44,322 nt of DNA. It comes from a virus. Of the stretch, positions 7,299 through 14,916 are shown one piece after another. The stretch spans positions 1 through 44,322 of the IMG/VR virus record IMGVR_UViG_3300044712_002096. One strand, written 5' to 3'. The notes under the pieces were generated by a model. It did no database searches. It saw nothing but the letters and a program-made list of their open reading frames with translations, and was not told the DNA's origin. Made by a program: the position numbers and the translations under genes. The first letter of the stretch is position 1. Each line of letters opens with the position of its first letter.

Positions 7299-7529
7299 CT
7301 AGGAATTTTTTACGGTGTCCCAGCCTTTCCAGTCGTAGTAGTAGCAGCCTTGTGCTGTGCGGTCACGTAAGTTGCGGATGCTGTATACACCTGTATAGTA
7401 TTCGCTTTTTTTAATTTGGGTTAGCGCGACGGGGTGGGCTTTGGGCATGACGATTTGAACAGTGTGCCATTGAACGGTCATGAGTTTGCCGTCCCAAGGG
7501 CCTCCAATGAATTCGGCGGGGAGTTGCAT
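7299..7529 (-). CDS. Small conserved phage protein (FIGGPWDG family)
   Basis: A 76-residue protein with N-terminal MQLPAEFIGGPWDGK and a Tyr-rich C-terminus (CYYYDWKGW). Short proteins with a Y/F-x-GGP-x-DG start are widespread in phages; their role is unknown. The start codon has no obvious ribosome site, but TATAAA lies about 15 nt upstream. It is separated from the next leftward gene upstream by a strong terminator at 7561-7597. Confidence 0.6.
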   Translation of the reverse strand: MQLPAEFIGGPWDGKLMTVQWHTVQIVMPKAHPVALTQIKKSEYYTGVYSIRNLRDRTAQGCYYYDWKGWDTVKNS

Positions 7530-7560
7530 TTTGATTTAATTTTTATAAAAGCTGAAACGA

Positions 7561-7597
7561 AAACACCCAAGGCAACTACGGGTTGCCTTGGGTGTTT
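7561..7597 (-). terminator. Strong hairpin terminator
   Basis: A perfect 15-bp stem (7561-7575 with 7583-7597) with a 7-nt loop ends in T-rich sequence on the minus strand. It terminates the leftward unit that ends with the 215-residue gene at 7651. Confidence 0.75.
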
Positions 7598-7650
7598 CGT
7601 ACTACATTTACTGGAAGAACGCTTGAATTATACGTGTTTTTAAAGGCGAG

Positions 7651-8298
7651 TCAAGGTTGTTTTTTGTCTGCCATTTCTTTTACGTGTTGTTCCATTTCTT
7701 GTAAGCCGATGATTTCTTGGGCTTGGTTGATGAGGGCGCGTAATCGTTCTTGGGAGTCGTATTCGTATTGGGGTGCGAGCAAATATAGGTAGGCTTGGGA
7801 TTGCGTGGCGCTGAGATTGTGTTTGGCGATGCGGTCACGGGCTTGGGCGGTGAGCCAGTTCGCGCAGATGGCTTGTTGGATGTGTTCGAGGGTGTGTTCT
7901 GCGTATTGGGGTTTCATGATCCATTCGTGAACACGGTAAATGTTGGTGAGGTCGGTGGTGTATTCTTCTTCTTTTGTCCATTCACATTCGATGCCTAGCT
8001 CGTTGGTGACGATGTTGATTTGTTCCCAGAATTCGAGGTCGTTCATGATTTCGTTGACGTATTGGGCGATGATGCGGTTGGCTTGTTCGTCGTAGGCGGT
8101 GTCGTTTTCGAGGTAGGGGATGTGGATGTTGTTGACGCTGACGATGTCGTGGGGGTGGGGTTCGTGGTCGTCGGAGTCGTCGCAGGTGATTTCGAAGTGT
8201 TCAGTTTGGTGGAGTCGGAGGCTGTAGGTGTGGGGTTCGTTGGTGGCTTCGAGGATGAGGGCTTCAAGTTCAGTTTGGATGCGGTCGCGGGTGAGCAT
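7651..8298 (-). CDS. Hypothetical protein, 215 aa
   Basis: An acidic, helical protein without a recognised family. Features include an Asp/His-rich patch (CDDSDDHEPHPHD, near residue 40) that might bind metal and a long helical C-terminus. It is preceded by the small helix-turn-helix regulator at 8311-8517 with a 12-nt gap, so both form one leftward unit from the promoter at 8551-8579. The + strand here is strongly G+T-rich although the gene runs leftward. Confidence 0.55.
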   Translation of the reverse strand: MLTRDRIQTELEALILEATNEPHTYSLRLHQTEHFEITCDDSDDHEPHPHDIVSVNNIHIPYLENDTAYDEQANRIIAQYVNEIMNDLEFWEQINIVTNELGIECEWTKEEEYTTDLTNIYRVHEWIMKPQYAEHTLEHIQQAICANWLTAQARDRIAKHNLSATQSQAYLYLLAPQYEYDSQERLRALINQAQEIIGLQEMEQHVKEMADKKQP

Positions 8299-8310
8299 GA
8301 TTTAGTTTCC

Positions 8311-8517
8311 TTAGGATACTTTGTCTGCTTCTTGACGGGTTTTGCGGAGTTGGTTGGCATAGGTGTGGCTGACGGTGCTGAGGAGTTTGTAGCCTCCGTT
8401 GGTGCGGCGGGTGCGTTGGATGACGGTGGTTTCGCGCTTGGCTTTGCGGAGGAGGCTGGAACGATCAATGCCTAGTTCGTCAGCTAGGTCAACGAGAAAG
8501 ATGTAAGGTTTTTTCAT
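8311..8517 (-). CDS. Small helix-turn-helix regulator
   Basis: A 68-residue protein. VDLADELGIDRSSLLRKAKR (residues 9-28) is a clear helix-turn-helix of the MerR/excisionase-like winged type, followed by a basic stretch and a predicted beta turn (NGGYKLLS). Three 10-bp direct repeats lie just upstream over its own promoter, so autoregulation is likely. It could be a repressor of the leftward unit or a global early regulator; a related decamer recurs in the non-coding region at 36046. Confidence 0.7.
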   Translation of the reverse strand: MKKPYIFLVDLADELGIDRSSLLRKAKRETTVIQRTRRTNGGYKLLSTVSHTYANQLRKTRQEADKVS

Positions 8518-8540
8518 GGTAAGTTCCTGTGAGTGTTCGT

Positions 8541-8570
8541 GACTTACCGTAACTTACCTTGACTTACCGT
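8541..8570. promoter_or_regulatory. Three tandem 10-bp operator repeats
   Basis: The units GACTTACCGT, AACTTACCTT and GACTTACCGT follow one another without gaps at 8541-8570, so each lies about one helical turn from the next. They overlap the -10 region of the promoter for the helix-turn-helix gene at 8517. CTTACCGTAA at 8543-8552 is repeated exactly at 36046-36055. Confidence 0.65.
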
Positions 8571-8579
8571 GATTGTCAA
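8551..8579 (-). promoter_or_regulatory. Sigma70-like promoter, leftward
   Basis: On the minus strand a perfect TTGACA (8579-8574) is 17 nt from a weak -10 TAAGTT (8556-8551, 3/6) that lies inside the tandem operator repeats. It would drive the genes at 8517 and 8298. Confidence 0.45.
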
Positions 8580-8586
8580 GCCCTTT

Positions 8587-8901
8587 TTAATAATTGTGGA
8601 TAGCGTTGACGAGGGCTCCACCGTCTAGTTCTTCATAAGGCCATGTGTAGAGGTGGGAGTGTATCCAGCGTCCTTTGGATTCGGCGCTGTTCATGCTGGC
8701 GAATTGATACATGGTAGTATCGGGGTAAAAGATGAGTGTGTAGGGCAAGAATACGACGAGGAGTCCTGTGCGGTCGTCAGAGAGTTTGACGTAGCCGTAT
8801 TGTCGTACCCAGGTGGATTTGGTGCGGCCTCGGCGGTGTTTGGCGTCGATGCCGGTTTTGGGGGTGTGGAGGGGGGTGAGTAATTCTGTGACTGTTAGCA
8901 T
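8587..8901 (-). CDS. Hypothetical protein, 104 aa
   Basis: A protein of unknown function with a basic N-terminal half (KHRRGRTKSTWVRQYG) and a beta-rich hydrophobic middle (TGLLVVFLPYTLIFYP). The basic part might bind nucleic acid, which is only an inference. It lies 7 nt downstream of the 138-residue gene and probably shares the promoter at 9394-9422. Confidence 0.55.
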   Translation of the reverse strand: MLTVTELLTPLHTPKTGIDAKHRRGRTKSTWVRQYGYVKLSDDRTGLLVVFLPYTLIFYPDTTMYQFASMNSAESKGRWIHSHLYTWPYEELDGGALVNAIHNY

Positions 8902-8908
8902 GCCCTAT

Positions 8909-9325
8909 CTAATGGGCAAGTGTCTTCTTTTTTAGACGATATGCTTTGGCTCGTGCTCGTTCTTTGAGGATGTGTTGGCGGTATGCTTCGGCTTGGGCGT
9001 GTAAGGTAATGCTGATTTTTACGGGTAATGTTGTGAACCAAGCGGGGTGGGGGTTGAAGGTTAGTCGTTTTTTTTGTTTGAGTTTGTAGCCTTGGTAGCG
9101 TGAGCCGGTGTGGGTGGGGGGTTGGTTGCCCCAGGCGCGGGCTTCTTCGGGTCGCAATACCCAGCAGTGGGTGTGATCCCAGATGACGACGGCTTGGCGT
9201 TCGGCGTGGTATCCGCAGCCTAGTTTGATTTGTTTGGGGGTGGGTGGGGTTTGTTCAGCGCGGTGGAGGATGCCTTGGGCTTCTCCGTGGCTGAATTTGG
9301 TACTGTGGGTAACGTAGATGAGCAT
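8909..9325 (-). CDS. Hypothetical protein, 138 aa
   Basis: A protein with a Cys/His-containing N-terminal half (LGCGYHAERQAVVIWDHTHCWVL) and a strongly basic helical C-terminus (KERARAKAYRLKKK). No family is recognised. It is the first gene of a leftward unit, and a TTGACA box lies about 90 nt upstream. Confidence 0.55.
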   Translation of the reverse strand: MLIYVTHSTKFSHGEAQGILHRAEQTPPTPKQIKLGCGYHAERQAVVIWDHTHCWVLRPEEARAWGNQPPTHTGSRYQGYKLKQKKRLTFNPHPAWFTTLPVKISITLHAQAEAYRQHILKERARAKAYRLKKKTLAH

Positions 9326-9393
9326 GGGTTTGCCCGCTCAGTAATTTTTAAAGATGGCGTCCATGCCTCTCTACCGGAATCGTCTTGTTAATT

Positions 9394-9422
9394 CCGATAG
9401 TGGTTAATGTAATGTGTGTCAA
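9394..9422 (-). promoter_or_regulatory. Possible leftward promoter
   Basis: A perfect TTGACA on the minus strand (9422-9417) is 17 nt from TATCGG (9399-9394, 3/6). It lies in the gap between the glycosyltransferase gene ending at 9434 and the gene starting at 9325. A small imperfect hairpin (9375-9396) overlaps it. The -10 match is weak. Confidence 0.35.
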
Positions 9423-9433
9423 GGGAAAGTCAA

Positions 9434-10834
9434 CTAATTTCCCCAAATAATTGGGAGTCGTAATTTGGCGTGGTTGCGTAATTGGAAATAGGGGGTTTTT
9501 CGCAGGTTTTCGGGTAGCCACATGGCGATGAGTCCTGTTTTCCAGAGTGCGTAAGATACGCTGAGTTGGTCTCGGTGTGATCCTCGCATGAGTTCGGCGG
9601 CCCAGAGTTCTTCAAAGGCTTGGACGGCGGGGGTGTGTCGTCGGAGGATTACGCCTGTTTCGGGTAAGCCAAATGCGACTGGCATACCTTCCTTGGTATA
9701 CCGTCCCATTTGTTCATTCACGCATTCATTCTCATCCAATTTCATTGCTTTCACTGCTCTTGCTTCTTGGTAGACACATACTCGGCTGGGGTGGGGAAAG
9801 AAAGCGATATCTACGCCGTTTAAAAATCGTTGTAAAAGCGGCGCAGGATTTCCAATCGGTGTGATATTGCCATCACACCATATGCTGTATTCGTAATCAT
9901 ATTTGAATTGTGAACAGGCTTGAATTTTCATGAGTCGTTGTTTTTTGACTGTATCTACATGGTAATAGTGTGGGGTGATTTGTGGGTAATCGGGGAGTGG
10001 TTCGGGGGTATCGTAATTGTCGGTGGTGACGCAAGTATAGTAGGCGATTTTGGCTTGTTGGAATTCGGATCGATACATGCCTGTGAGTAGGTTGGGGTTG
10101 ATGGTGTTTAGATCACGAGAGAGTGATCGGTAATGAAAAATAAAACTGTCGAGACAAGTGGCGATTGTGCCACCGTTTGCCAGTAGTCTTGTTTGGTATT
10201 CGTCTTCATTGCCTACGAGTTTGAATGAGGGGTCAAAAAAGTGATTGTAATTGTAGGCGTGTTTACACCATTTGTCCCAACGTGCGAAGAGGAAGTAGCC
10301 TCCGATGCGTCCTTCAACTGTTTGTCCTGCAAATTGTTCGCTGACTGTTTTAGCGGTGGCGTGCGTGTCTTGGTCACGATCACTGAGGACGTAGTCGGGG
10401 AGGTAGGTGGTGACACGTTGTTGATCGTAGGAACCGCTGGCGTTGGTGATGGGGGCTACGAGATCGTATTGTTGGGCAGCTTTGATAAGGGGGATGTACC
10501 AATTGGGGGTGAATAGTATGTCGCTGTTGACAATGGCTACGTAGGCGTCGGGGTTTTCGCCATCTTCGAATTCACAGTCGATGAATTCTTGGCTTTGGGC
10601 TAACCCGTAGTTCCATAGCATGGTGAGGTCGCCTGTGTGGTTGAATGTTTCATATTGGATATTGTTGGGGGCGAGACTAATGATTTCGTCAATAAATTCT
10701 TCGGTGAGGTCGGGTGAACCGTCGTCTAGCCATGTGACAAAGAATTGGTCGGCGGGGGTGGTGTCGAGGAGGCTGTAAATGCATGCGCGGAAGGTGTCGA
10801 GTTGTCCGTAAGTGGGGATGATGATGTGGATCAT
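9434..10834 (-). CDS. Two-domain glycosyltransferase (GT2 plus DUF616-like)
   Basis: A 466-residue protein. The N-terminal domain (about 1-250) is a GT2 enzyme with IIIPTYGQLDTFRACIYSLL, WLDDGSPD and the metal-binding-type VNSDILF. The C-terminal domain (about 295-430) has SIWCDGN, then PHPSRVCVYQEARAVK, which matches the DUF616/TOD1-type glycosyltransferase-like family. ATG 10834 follows AAGGAAA and lies 11 nt after the GT4 gene; a longer upstream extension lacks a ribosome site. The enzyme could add two sugars in sequence, probably to a virion glycan; the acceptor is unknown. Confidence 0.8.
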   Translation of the reverse strand: MIHIIIPTYGQLDTFRACIYSLLDTTPADQFFVTWLDDGSPDLTEEFIDEIISLAPNNIQYETFNHTGDLTMLWNYGLAQSQEFIDCEFEDGENPDAYVAIVNSDILFTPNWYIPLIKAAQQYDLVAPITNASGSYDQQRVTTYLPDYVLSDRDQDTHATAKTVSEQFAGQTVEGRIGGYFLFARWDKWCKHAYNYNHFFDPSFKLVGNEDEYQTRLLANGGTIATCLDSFIFHYRSLSRDLNTINPNLLTGMYRSEFQQAKIAYYTCVTTDNYDTPEPLPDYPQITPHYYHVDTVKKQRLMKIQACSQFKYDYEYSIWCDGNITPIGNPAPLLQRFLNGVDIAFFPHPSRVCVYQEARAVKAMKLDENECVNEQMGRYTKEGMPVAFGLPETGVILRRHTPAVQAFEELWAAELMRGSHRDQLSVSYALWKTGLIAMWLPENLRKTPYFQLRNHAKLRLPIIWGN

Positions 10835-10844
10835 TTGGGTTTCC

Positions 10845-11840
10845 TTATGCGAGTTTGCTAATGAGGGTGAAGAATTCGAGCCAGATGTTTTTGGCGGGGC
10901 TTGACCATGACCATTTAGTTTTGATTTCGTGGTAAGCGTTAATGCCGACTTGTGGATCAATGTTATTAATTGTTTCTGTCCATGCTTCGGGGGTGTTTTC
11001 TATTAAGTATCCTGTGACTCCATGTTGGATGCTTTCTTTGTAGGGGGTTACGTTGCTGGCAAGGGTGGGAATGCCAAGGCAACTGTATTCGAGCCATTTT
11101 AAATTACTTTTGCAGGCATTAAAAAATGTGGCTTGGAGGGGTGCAAGTCCAGCGGTGAGGGCTAATTGGGGTACGAATAATTGGTAATGTTCTAGGGGTT
11201 GGGTGGGGAGGTAGCCAACATTTTTTAGGGTGGGGGCAATGTTTATGTGGTTGCTTCCTGGGTTCCTGTGATAGGTGGTTAGAGTTTCAGGGAGGCAACT
11301 GAAAAATAAAAATTCTTTATCGGGGTATTGGGCGGGGAGGTGTTGGATGATGGTGGCGTCGTCGTAATGGCTGTTTCCTGCGAGCCAACCGTATCTGGGT
11401 TTGGTGGGGATGGTGGGTGGTTCGTCGGGGGTGGTGACGAGGTTGGGTGCGATGAACGTTTTTTGAATGTGTCCGTAGGCGTATCCTAGGTGTGTGGTGG
11501 TGGCGAGAATGGCGGTGCTTAGTTCTAGACATTGTCGCATGACTTCGATTTCAGTGCGTCCGATGTGGTGATAATTGGGGTTGGTGGTCGGAAGGTCGAG
11601 CATGTAGTCGTCTACTGCCCAAATGATGGGCATGTGTTTGGCAAGTTGTTCTATGTTGCGGTAGTAATAGGGGTCAAGCATGCCGTGGAGGATTTGGATG
11701 TTGGCATGAGGATTGATGGTTTCTCCTGTGGTGATGTGGATATGGGGAAGTTCTTTGGAACAATGGGCAATGGGGTCGAGGATGCGGTATTTGTTGTAGG
11801 TGGGGTTATTGGCGGGGAGTTGGATGTGGATGTGTGTCAT
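10845..11840 (-). CDS. Glycosyltransferase family 4-like protein
   Basis: A 331-residue GT-B-type transferase. The C-terminal half has the family signature FNACKSNLKWLEYSCLGIPT, then ASNVTPYKESIQHGVTGYL, which form the nucleotide-sugar site with its conserved Glu. The N-terminal half is less typical but has WAVDDYMLDLP. It is followed by the GT2/DUF616-like gene, so the pair likely builds one glycan. Its start lies 68 nt from the divergent portal gene. Confidence 0.8.
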   Translation of the reverse strand: MTHIHIQLPANNPTYNKYRILDPIAHCSKELPHIHITTGETINPHANIQILHGMLDPYYYRNIEQLAKHMPIIWAVDDYMLDLPTTNPNYHHIGRTEIEVMRQCLELSTAILATTTHLGYAYGHIQKTFIAPNLVTTPDEPPTIPTKPRYGWLAGNSHYDDATIIQHLPAQYPDKEFLFFSCLPETLTTYHRNPGSNHINIAPTLKNVGYLPTQPLEHYQLFVPQLALTAGLAPLQATFFNACKSNLKWLEYSCLGIPTLASNVTPYKESIQHGVTGYLIENTPEAWTETINNIDPQVGINAYHEIKTKWSWSSPAKNIWLEFFTLISKLA

Positions 11841-11895
11841 GTTTTTAACTTAGTGTGTTGTTTGACCATAATTGTGGTGTTTATTGTGGTGGTGA

Positions 11896-11909
11896 TCTAA
11901 ATAGGGTTA
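11896..11909 (+). promoter_or_regulatory. T4-late-like promoter, leaderless (TCTAAATA-N5-ATG)
   Basis: TCTAAATA at 11896-11903 is followed by GGGTT and the ATG of the portal gene at 11909. This is the first rightward gene after a long leftward block, so a promoter is needed here. No -35 match lies at the usual distance. It is the same arrangement as at 137, 16386 and 23140. Confidence 0.68.
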
Positions 11910-13357
11910 TGGCTACACGTAAAGAAATTGCTGCTTCTCGTGCTCGTGGTGCGCGGGGAAGGTTTGTTAAATCAAGTGATAATCCTGTGGCGAAGTTTAA
12001 TCTTCCGTCAAATATTTTGCCTGACCCGGTTTTTTCACATCTGGCAACTTTCCAGGCGTTACCCCTCATCCCGACGAGGGTGTACAAAAATACAGATGAG
12101 GCATTACGCGCAGATCCAATTAACGCCAGAGCAATGCGTAGAGATACTTTTATTCTACGTCTTTTATTTTCTCGTCAAATGGCTGTGGCACAGTTGCCGT
12201 GGGATGTTGTGCCGGAAGACCCTCGTGATCCATTTCAAGTGTATGCGGCCAATTTTATAACGCGGATCATTGAGGATATTCCTCGGTTTGTGGAATATAA
12301 GCGAAATTTGTTGGAAGCCATTTGGACGGGACGTTCCATGATGGTGAATAATTTTGGATTTGATTGGGTGAATGGTTTGCGACGGATGGTGGTGAAGGAT
12401 TGGACGCCTGTGATGGGGGATAAGATTCAGTTTCGAATTGATTCGGATGAGGTTGGATATCTTGTTAATCCAGCGAAGCTATCGGGGGTGCGTCCGATGG
12501 AGATTTCTTATGATGGCCCGATTGAGATGTTTTCGGGTACGGATCGTAAGTGTGTCGTAGTGCATAAACATTTTATCATGGATGCGCATTATGCAGAAGG
12601 TGAATTTGCGGGTGGAATTCATGGTGTGGGATTACGGTCTTTTATTTATTGGGCGTGGTTGCATAAGCAGGAATTGCTCGCATGGGTGTTTAATGCGTTG
12701 GAGATGTTTAGTGCCGGTGGTTTAAAAGTCTATTACTTTGAGGCGGGTAATCCTGAATCTTATAATGCAGTGAAGGCGGTTGCTGAACAACAAACGCAAT
12801 CAAGCGTGCTGCTGTTTCCTCGTCCGATTGGGGTGGAGAAGCAGGGTCCGGGGTTGGAAATCATGGAGCCGAAGGGTGCTGGATTTGATATTTTTATGCA
12901 GTTGATTGATGAGTATTTTGACAAGCAAATCAGACAATTGATTATTGGGGAGTCGTCTGAGGATCATGGAAAGTCGGGTTTGGGTGGTATGGGCGAGGCG
13001 ACGGTGCGGAATGAGCAAACGTCGTTTCAACGGATTGTGCAGTATGATGCGGATAATTTGGCTGAGACGTTGAATCGGGATTTAGTGAGCGTGTTGCAAG
13101 CATATAATTTTCCCGGTTCTAAGTTTAGGTTGAAGTTGAAGTATAACTTGTTGAAGCCCGATCCGCAGAAGATGTTGGAAGCTGCTCAGCGCTTCTTTGA
13201 AATCGGAGGCTCTGTTAAGGAACGTGAGTTGCGTTCGTATATTGGTTTGTCTGAGCCTGAGCCGGGTGATGTGATTTTGAAGAAGGATATGTCGGCGGAT
13301 CAGACAATTAAACAGCCGCGTAAAAACATTGGTTCACTTGGGGAGCAATTATCATGA
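11909..13357 (+). CDS. Portal protein, Mu gp29-like (DUF935)
   Basis: A 482-residue protein of the Mu gp29/DUF935 portal type. Supporting segments are ADPINARAMRRDTFILRLLFSR near residue 65, DWVNGLRRMVVKDWTP in the stem region, and a C-terminal EQTSFQRIVQYDADNLAETL helix. It forms the dodecameric ring through which DNA enters the head. The start ATG 11909 (MATRKE) is preceded by the late octamer and AGGG. Its stop overlaps the protease gene start by 4 nt, as in other head operons. Confidence 0.85.
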   Translation: MATRKEIAASRARGARGRFVKSSDNPVAKFNLPSNILPDPVFSHLATFQALPLIPTRVYKNTDEALRADPINARAMRRDTFILRLLFSRQMAVAQLPWDVVPEDPRDPFQVYAANFITRIIEDIPRFVEYKRNLLEAIWTGRSMMVNNFGFDWVNGLRRMVVKDWTPVMGDKIQFRIDSDEVGYLVNPAKLSGVRPMEISYDGPIEMFSGTDRKCVVVHKHFIMDAHYAEGEFAGGIHGVGLRSFIYWAWLHKQELLAWVFNALEMFSAGGLKVYYFEAGNPESYNAVKAVAEQQTQSSVLLFPRPIGVEKQGPGLEIMEPKGAGFDIFMQLIDEYFDKQIRQLIIGESSEDHGKSGLGGMGEATVRNEQTSFQRIVQYDADNLAETLNRDLVSVLQAYNFPGSKFRLKLKYNLLKPDPQKMLEAAQRFFEIGGSVKERELRSYIGLSEPEPGDVILKKDMSADQTIKQPRKNIGSLGEQLS

Positions 13358-14781
13358 GTAACGATTTAGTGACGATTGGGGATTTCCCCATTTTTGATGA
13401 GGATGAGAAGTATGGGGTGGAGGAGTTGGAGGAGATTGTTCGTGTGAATAATGCGCGGATTGCGGATACTGGGGATTGTATTCCAGTCGTGTTGGGGCAT
13501 ACGCGGGATGATGCGGATGAGGTGGAACAGCCTCCGATTGTGGGGTGGGCGGATTCGTTGCGGTTGAGTTTGATTGGGGAAGTACATCCTCGTTATGCGA
13601 TTACGGCAACGTTTCGTATTTTGAAAGAGTGTGTAGATTTGGTGAAAAAATTTCCTCGTCGTAGTGTGGAACTGTGGACGCAGGATAAGGTAATTGATCC
13701 GATTGCCTTATTGAGTACGAGTAGGCCCGCGAAGAATTTAGGGTTGATGACGTTCAGTCAATCACGGTCGGGCAGTAAAATGATTAAATTTTTTGAACAA
13801 GGAGCTAATATGCAAGATCAAGTGATTGCTGATAAAGATACGTTGGTGAAGTTGATTGTGACTACGTTGGAACAGTCGGAGATTGGGCAGTATGTGAAGG
13901 CTCAAATGGCTCAACCGGAACCTGTGGTTAGCGCCGAGGAAACGGTACAGGAGGAGGGTAAGGAAGAGGCTGCTTTGGATGAGCAGTTGGAGTCGGAGAA
14001 GCGGGATGAATTGCTTACTGAGGATACTCCGCAGGATCAAGTGGAGGGCGAAGAAGATCCACAAGAGGATGTTAAAGATGAAACCAAGGATGAGGTTAAA
14101 GATGAAGAAAAGCCCGTGAAGCATGAGATGGTAGAAGTGATGGAGGACGAGGACGAGGACGAGGACGAGGAAGAGGAAGAGGACGAGGAAGATGATCCTC
14201 GTTTGAAGGGTTTGAAGATAGAGGGTGAGGAACATCCTGAGTTTACTACGGAGCAGTTATTGCAGTTGGTGGACGATCATTTGGCGGAAGATCCTGAATA
14301 CTACGTGAAGAAGTGTGAGGAAGTTAGTCCTGGTGGTTCAAATACGTTTATTCCTGATGATAAGATTTCTTATTCCGCGAGTGGGATGTCTTTGGGTCAG
14401 TTGGAGGATGTGGTTGAGCGGTATAAGCGGGAACAGGTTGAGTTGCATAGTGAGTTGGGTGCTTTACGTTCTCAGTTGCGTATGTTGAGTCGGGAGAAGG
14501 AATTGTTCAAGTTGAATGCGCAATTTGCGTTTGATTTGGCTGAGGAATTGGAATTAGTGCGGGATTTTAATGATTCTCAGTTTGTTAAGCATTGTGAGGT
14601 AATTAAGTCTCGTTATGCGGAGTATCCTGTTAATCGCGGGGTGGGGGTGGTTCCTGTGCAGACGGAGGAGGGTGTGAAGCCGCCGATGACTGCGGAGAAG
14701 ATGAATCGGGCGATTGATTTGGCGACTCGGACGAAGTGTTCATTTGAGGAAGCGTTGAAGCAGGTGTGTGCGGGGGCATAA
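13354..14781 (+). CDS. Prohead protease-scaffold fusion
   Basis: A 475-residue protein. The N-terminal part (1-140) resembles Mu gpI-type head protease: FPIFDEDEKYGVEELEEIV, PVVLGH (candidate catalytic His49) and FPRRSVEL (candidate catalytic Ser104), then ALLSTSRPAKNLG. Residues about 190-290 are extremely acidic, and about 345-400 form a coiled coil as expected for a scaffold. An internal start at M153 could give the scaffold alone. Residues 326-334, PGGSNTFIP, are identical to residues 6-14 of the major capsid protein. Confidence 0.82.
   Translation: MSNDLVTIGDFPIFDEDEKYGVEELEEIVRVNNARIADTGDCIPVVLGHTRDDADEVEQPPIVGWADSLRLSLIGEVHPRYAITATFRILKECVDLVKKFPRRSVELWTQDKVIDPIALLSTSRPAKNLGLMTFSQSRSGSKMIKFFEQGANMQDQVIADKDTLVKLIVTTLEQSEIGQYVKAQMAQPEPVVSAEETVQEEGKEEAALDEQLESEKRDELLTEDTPQDQVEGEEDPQEDVKDETKDEVKDEEKPVKHEMVEVMEDEDEDEDEEEEEDEEDDPRLKGLKIEGEEHPEFTTEQLLQLVDDHLAEDPEYYVKKCEEVSPGGSNTFIPDDKISYSASGMSLGQLEDVVERYKREQVELHSELGALRSQLRMLSREKELFKLNAQFAFDLAEELELVRDFNDSQFVKHCEVIKSRYAEYPVNRGVGVVPVQTEEGVKPPMTAEKMNRAIDLATRTKCSFEEALKQVCAGA
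13810..14781 (+). CDS. Nested scaffold protein (internal start)
   Basis: The in-frame ATG at 13810 (M153 of the protease-scaffold) has an ideal ribosome site AAGGAG with 5-nt spacing, inside a coding region where no start is needed. It lies where the protease domain ends and the scaffold begins, giving a 323-residue protein. Mu (I/Z) and lambda (C/Nu3) make their scaffolds from such nested genes. The product would hold the capsid shell during assembly and be degraded by the protease. Confidence 0.65.
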   Translation: MQDQVIADKDTLVKLIVTTLEQSEIGQYVKAQMAQPEPVVSAEETVQEEGKEEAALDEQLESEKRDELLTEDTPQDQVEGEEDPQEDVKDETKDEVKDEEKPVKHEMVEVMEDEDEDEDEEEEEDEEDDPRLKGLKIEGEEHPEFTTEQLLQLVDDHLAEDPEYYVKKCEEVSPGGSNTFIPDDKISYSASGMSLGQLEDVVERYKREQVELHSELGALRSQLRMLSREKELFKLNAQFAFDLAEELELVRDFNDSQFVKHCEVIKSRYAEYPVNRGVGVVPVQTEEGVKPPMTAEKMNRAIDLATRTKCSFEEALKQVCAGA

Positions 14782-14810
14782 AGCTCGATTAAATGGTGAG
14801 CTTGTGCGTG

Positions 14811-14843
14811 CAGCCAAGGCGAATAACCGCCTTGGCTGTTTTT
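14811..14843 (+). terminator. Rho-independent terminator
   Basis: A stem of 14811-14821 with 14828-14838 (11 bp, perfect) and a 6-nt loop is followed by five T. It ends the portal/protease unit. A late-type octamer starts 28 bp later. Confidence 0.85.
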
Positions 14844-14871
14844 ATTGGTTCTTAAAAAAAGAAGTTAGATA

Positions 14872-14885
14872 GCTAAATAATTTCG
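14872..14885 (+). promoter_or_regulatory. T4-late-like promoter with leader (GCTAAATA)
   Basis: GCTAAATA (14872-14879, 7/8 to TCTAAATA) lies just after a terminator and upstream of the capsid genes. With N5 spacing the start would be 14885, which gives a 32-nt leader carrying the strong ribosome site AAGGAG before ATG 14917. Confidence 0.5.
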
Positions 14886-14916
14886 TAATTCTCTTTTTTA
14901 AGGAGCACAAGATCCT

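Noticed and set aside
8020-8475. Rightward open frame rich in Val, Gly and Asp
   Set aside because: It is the antisense shadow of the leftward 215-residue and helix-turn-helix genes in G+T-rich DNA.
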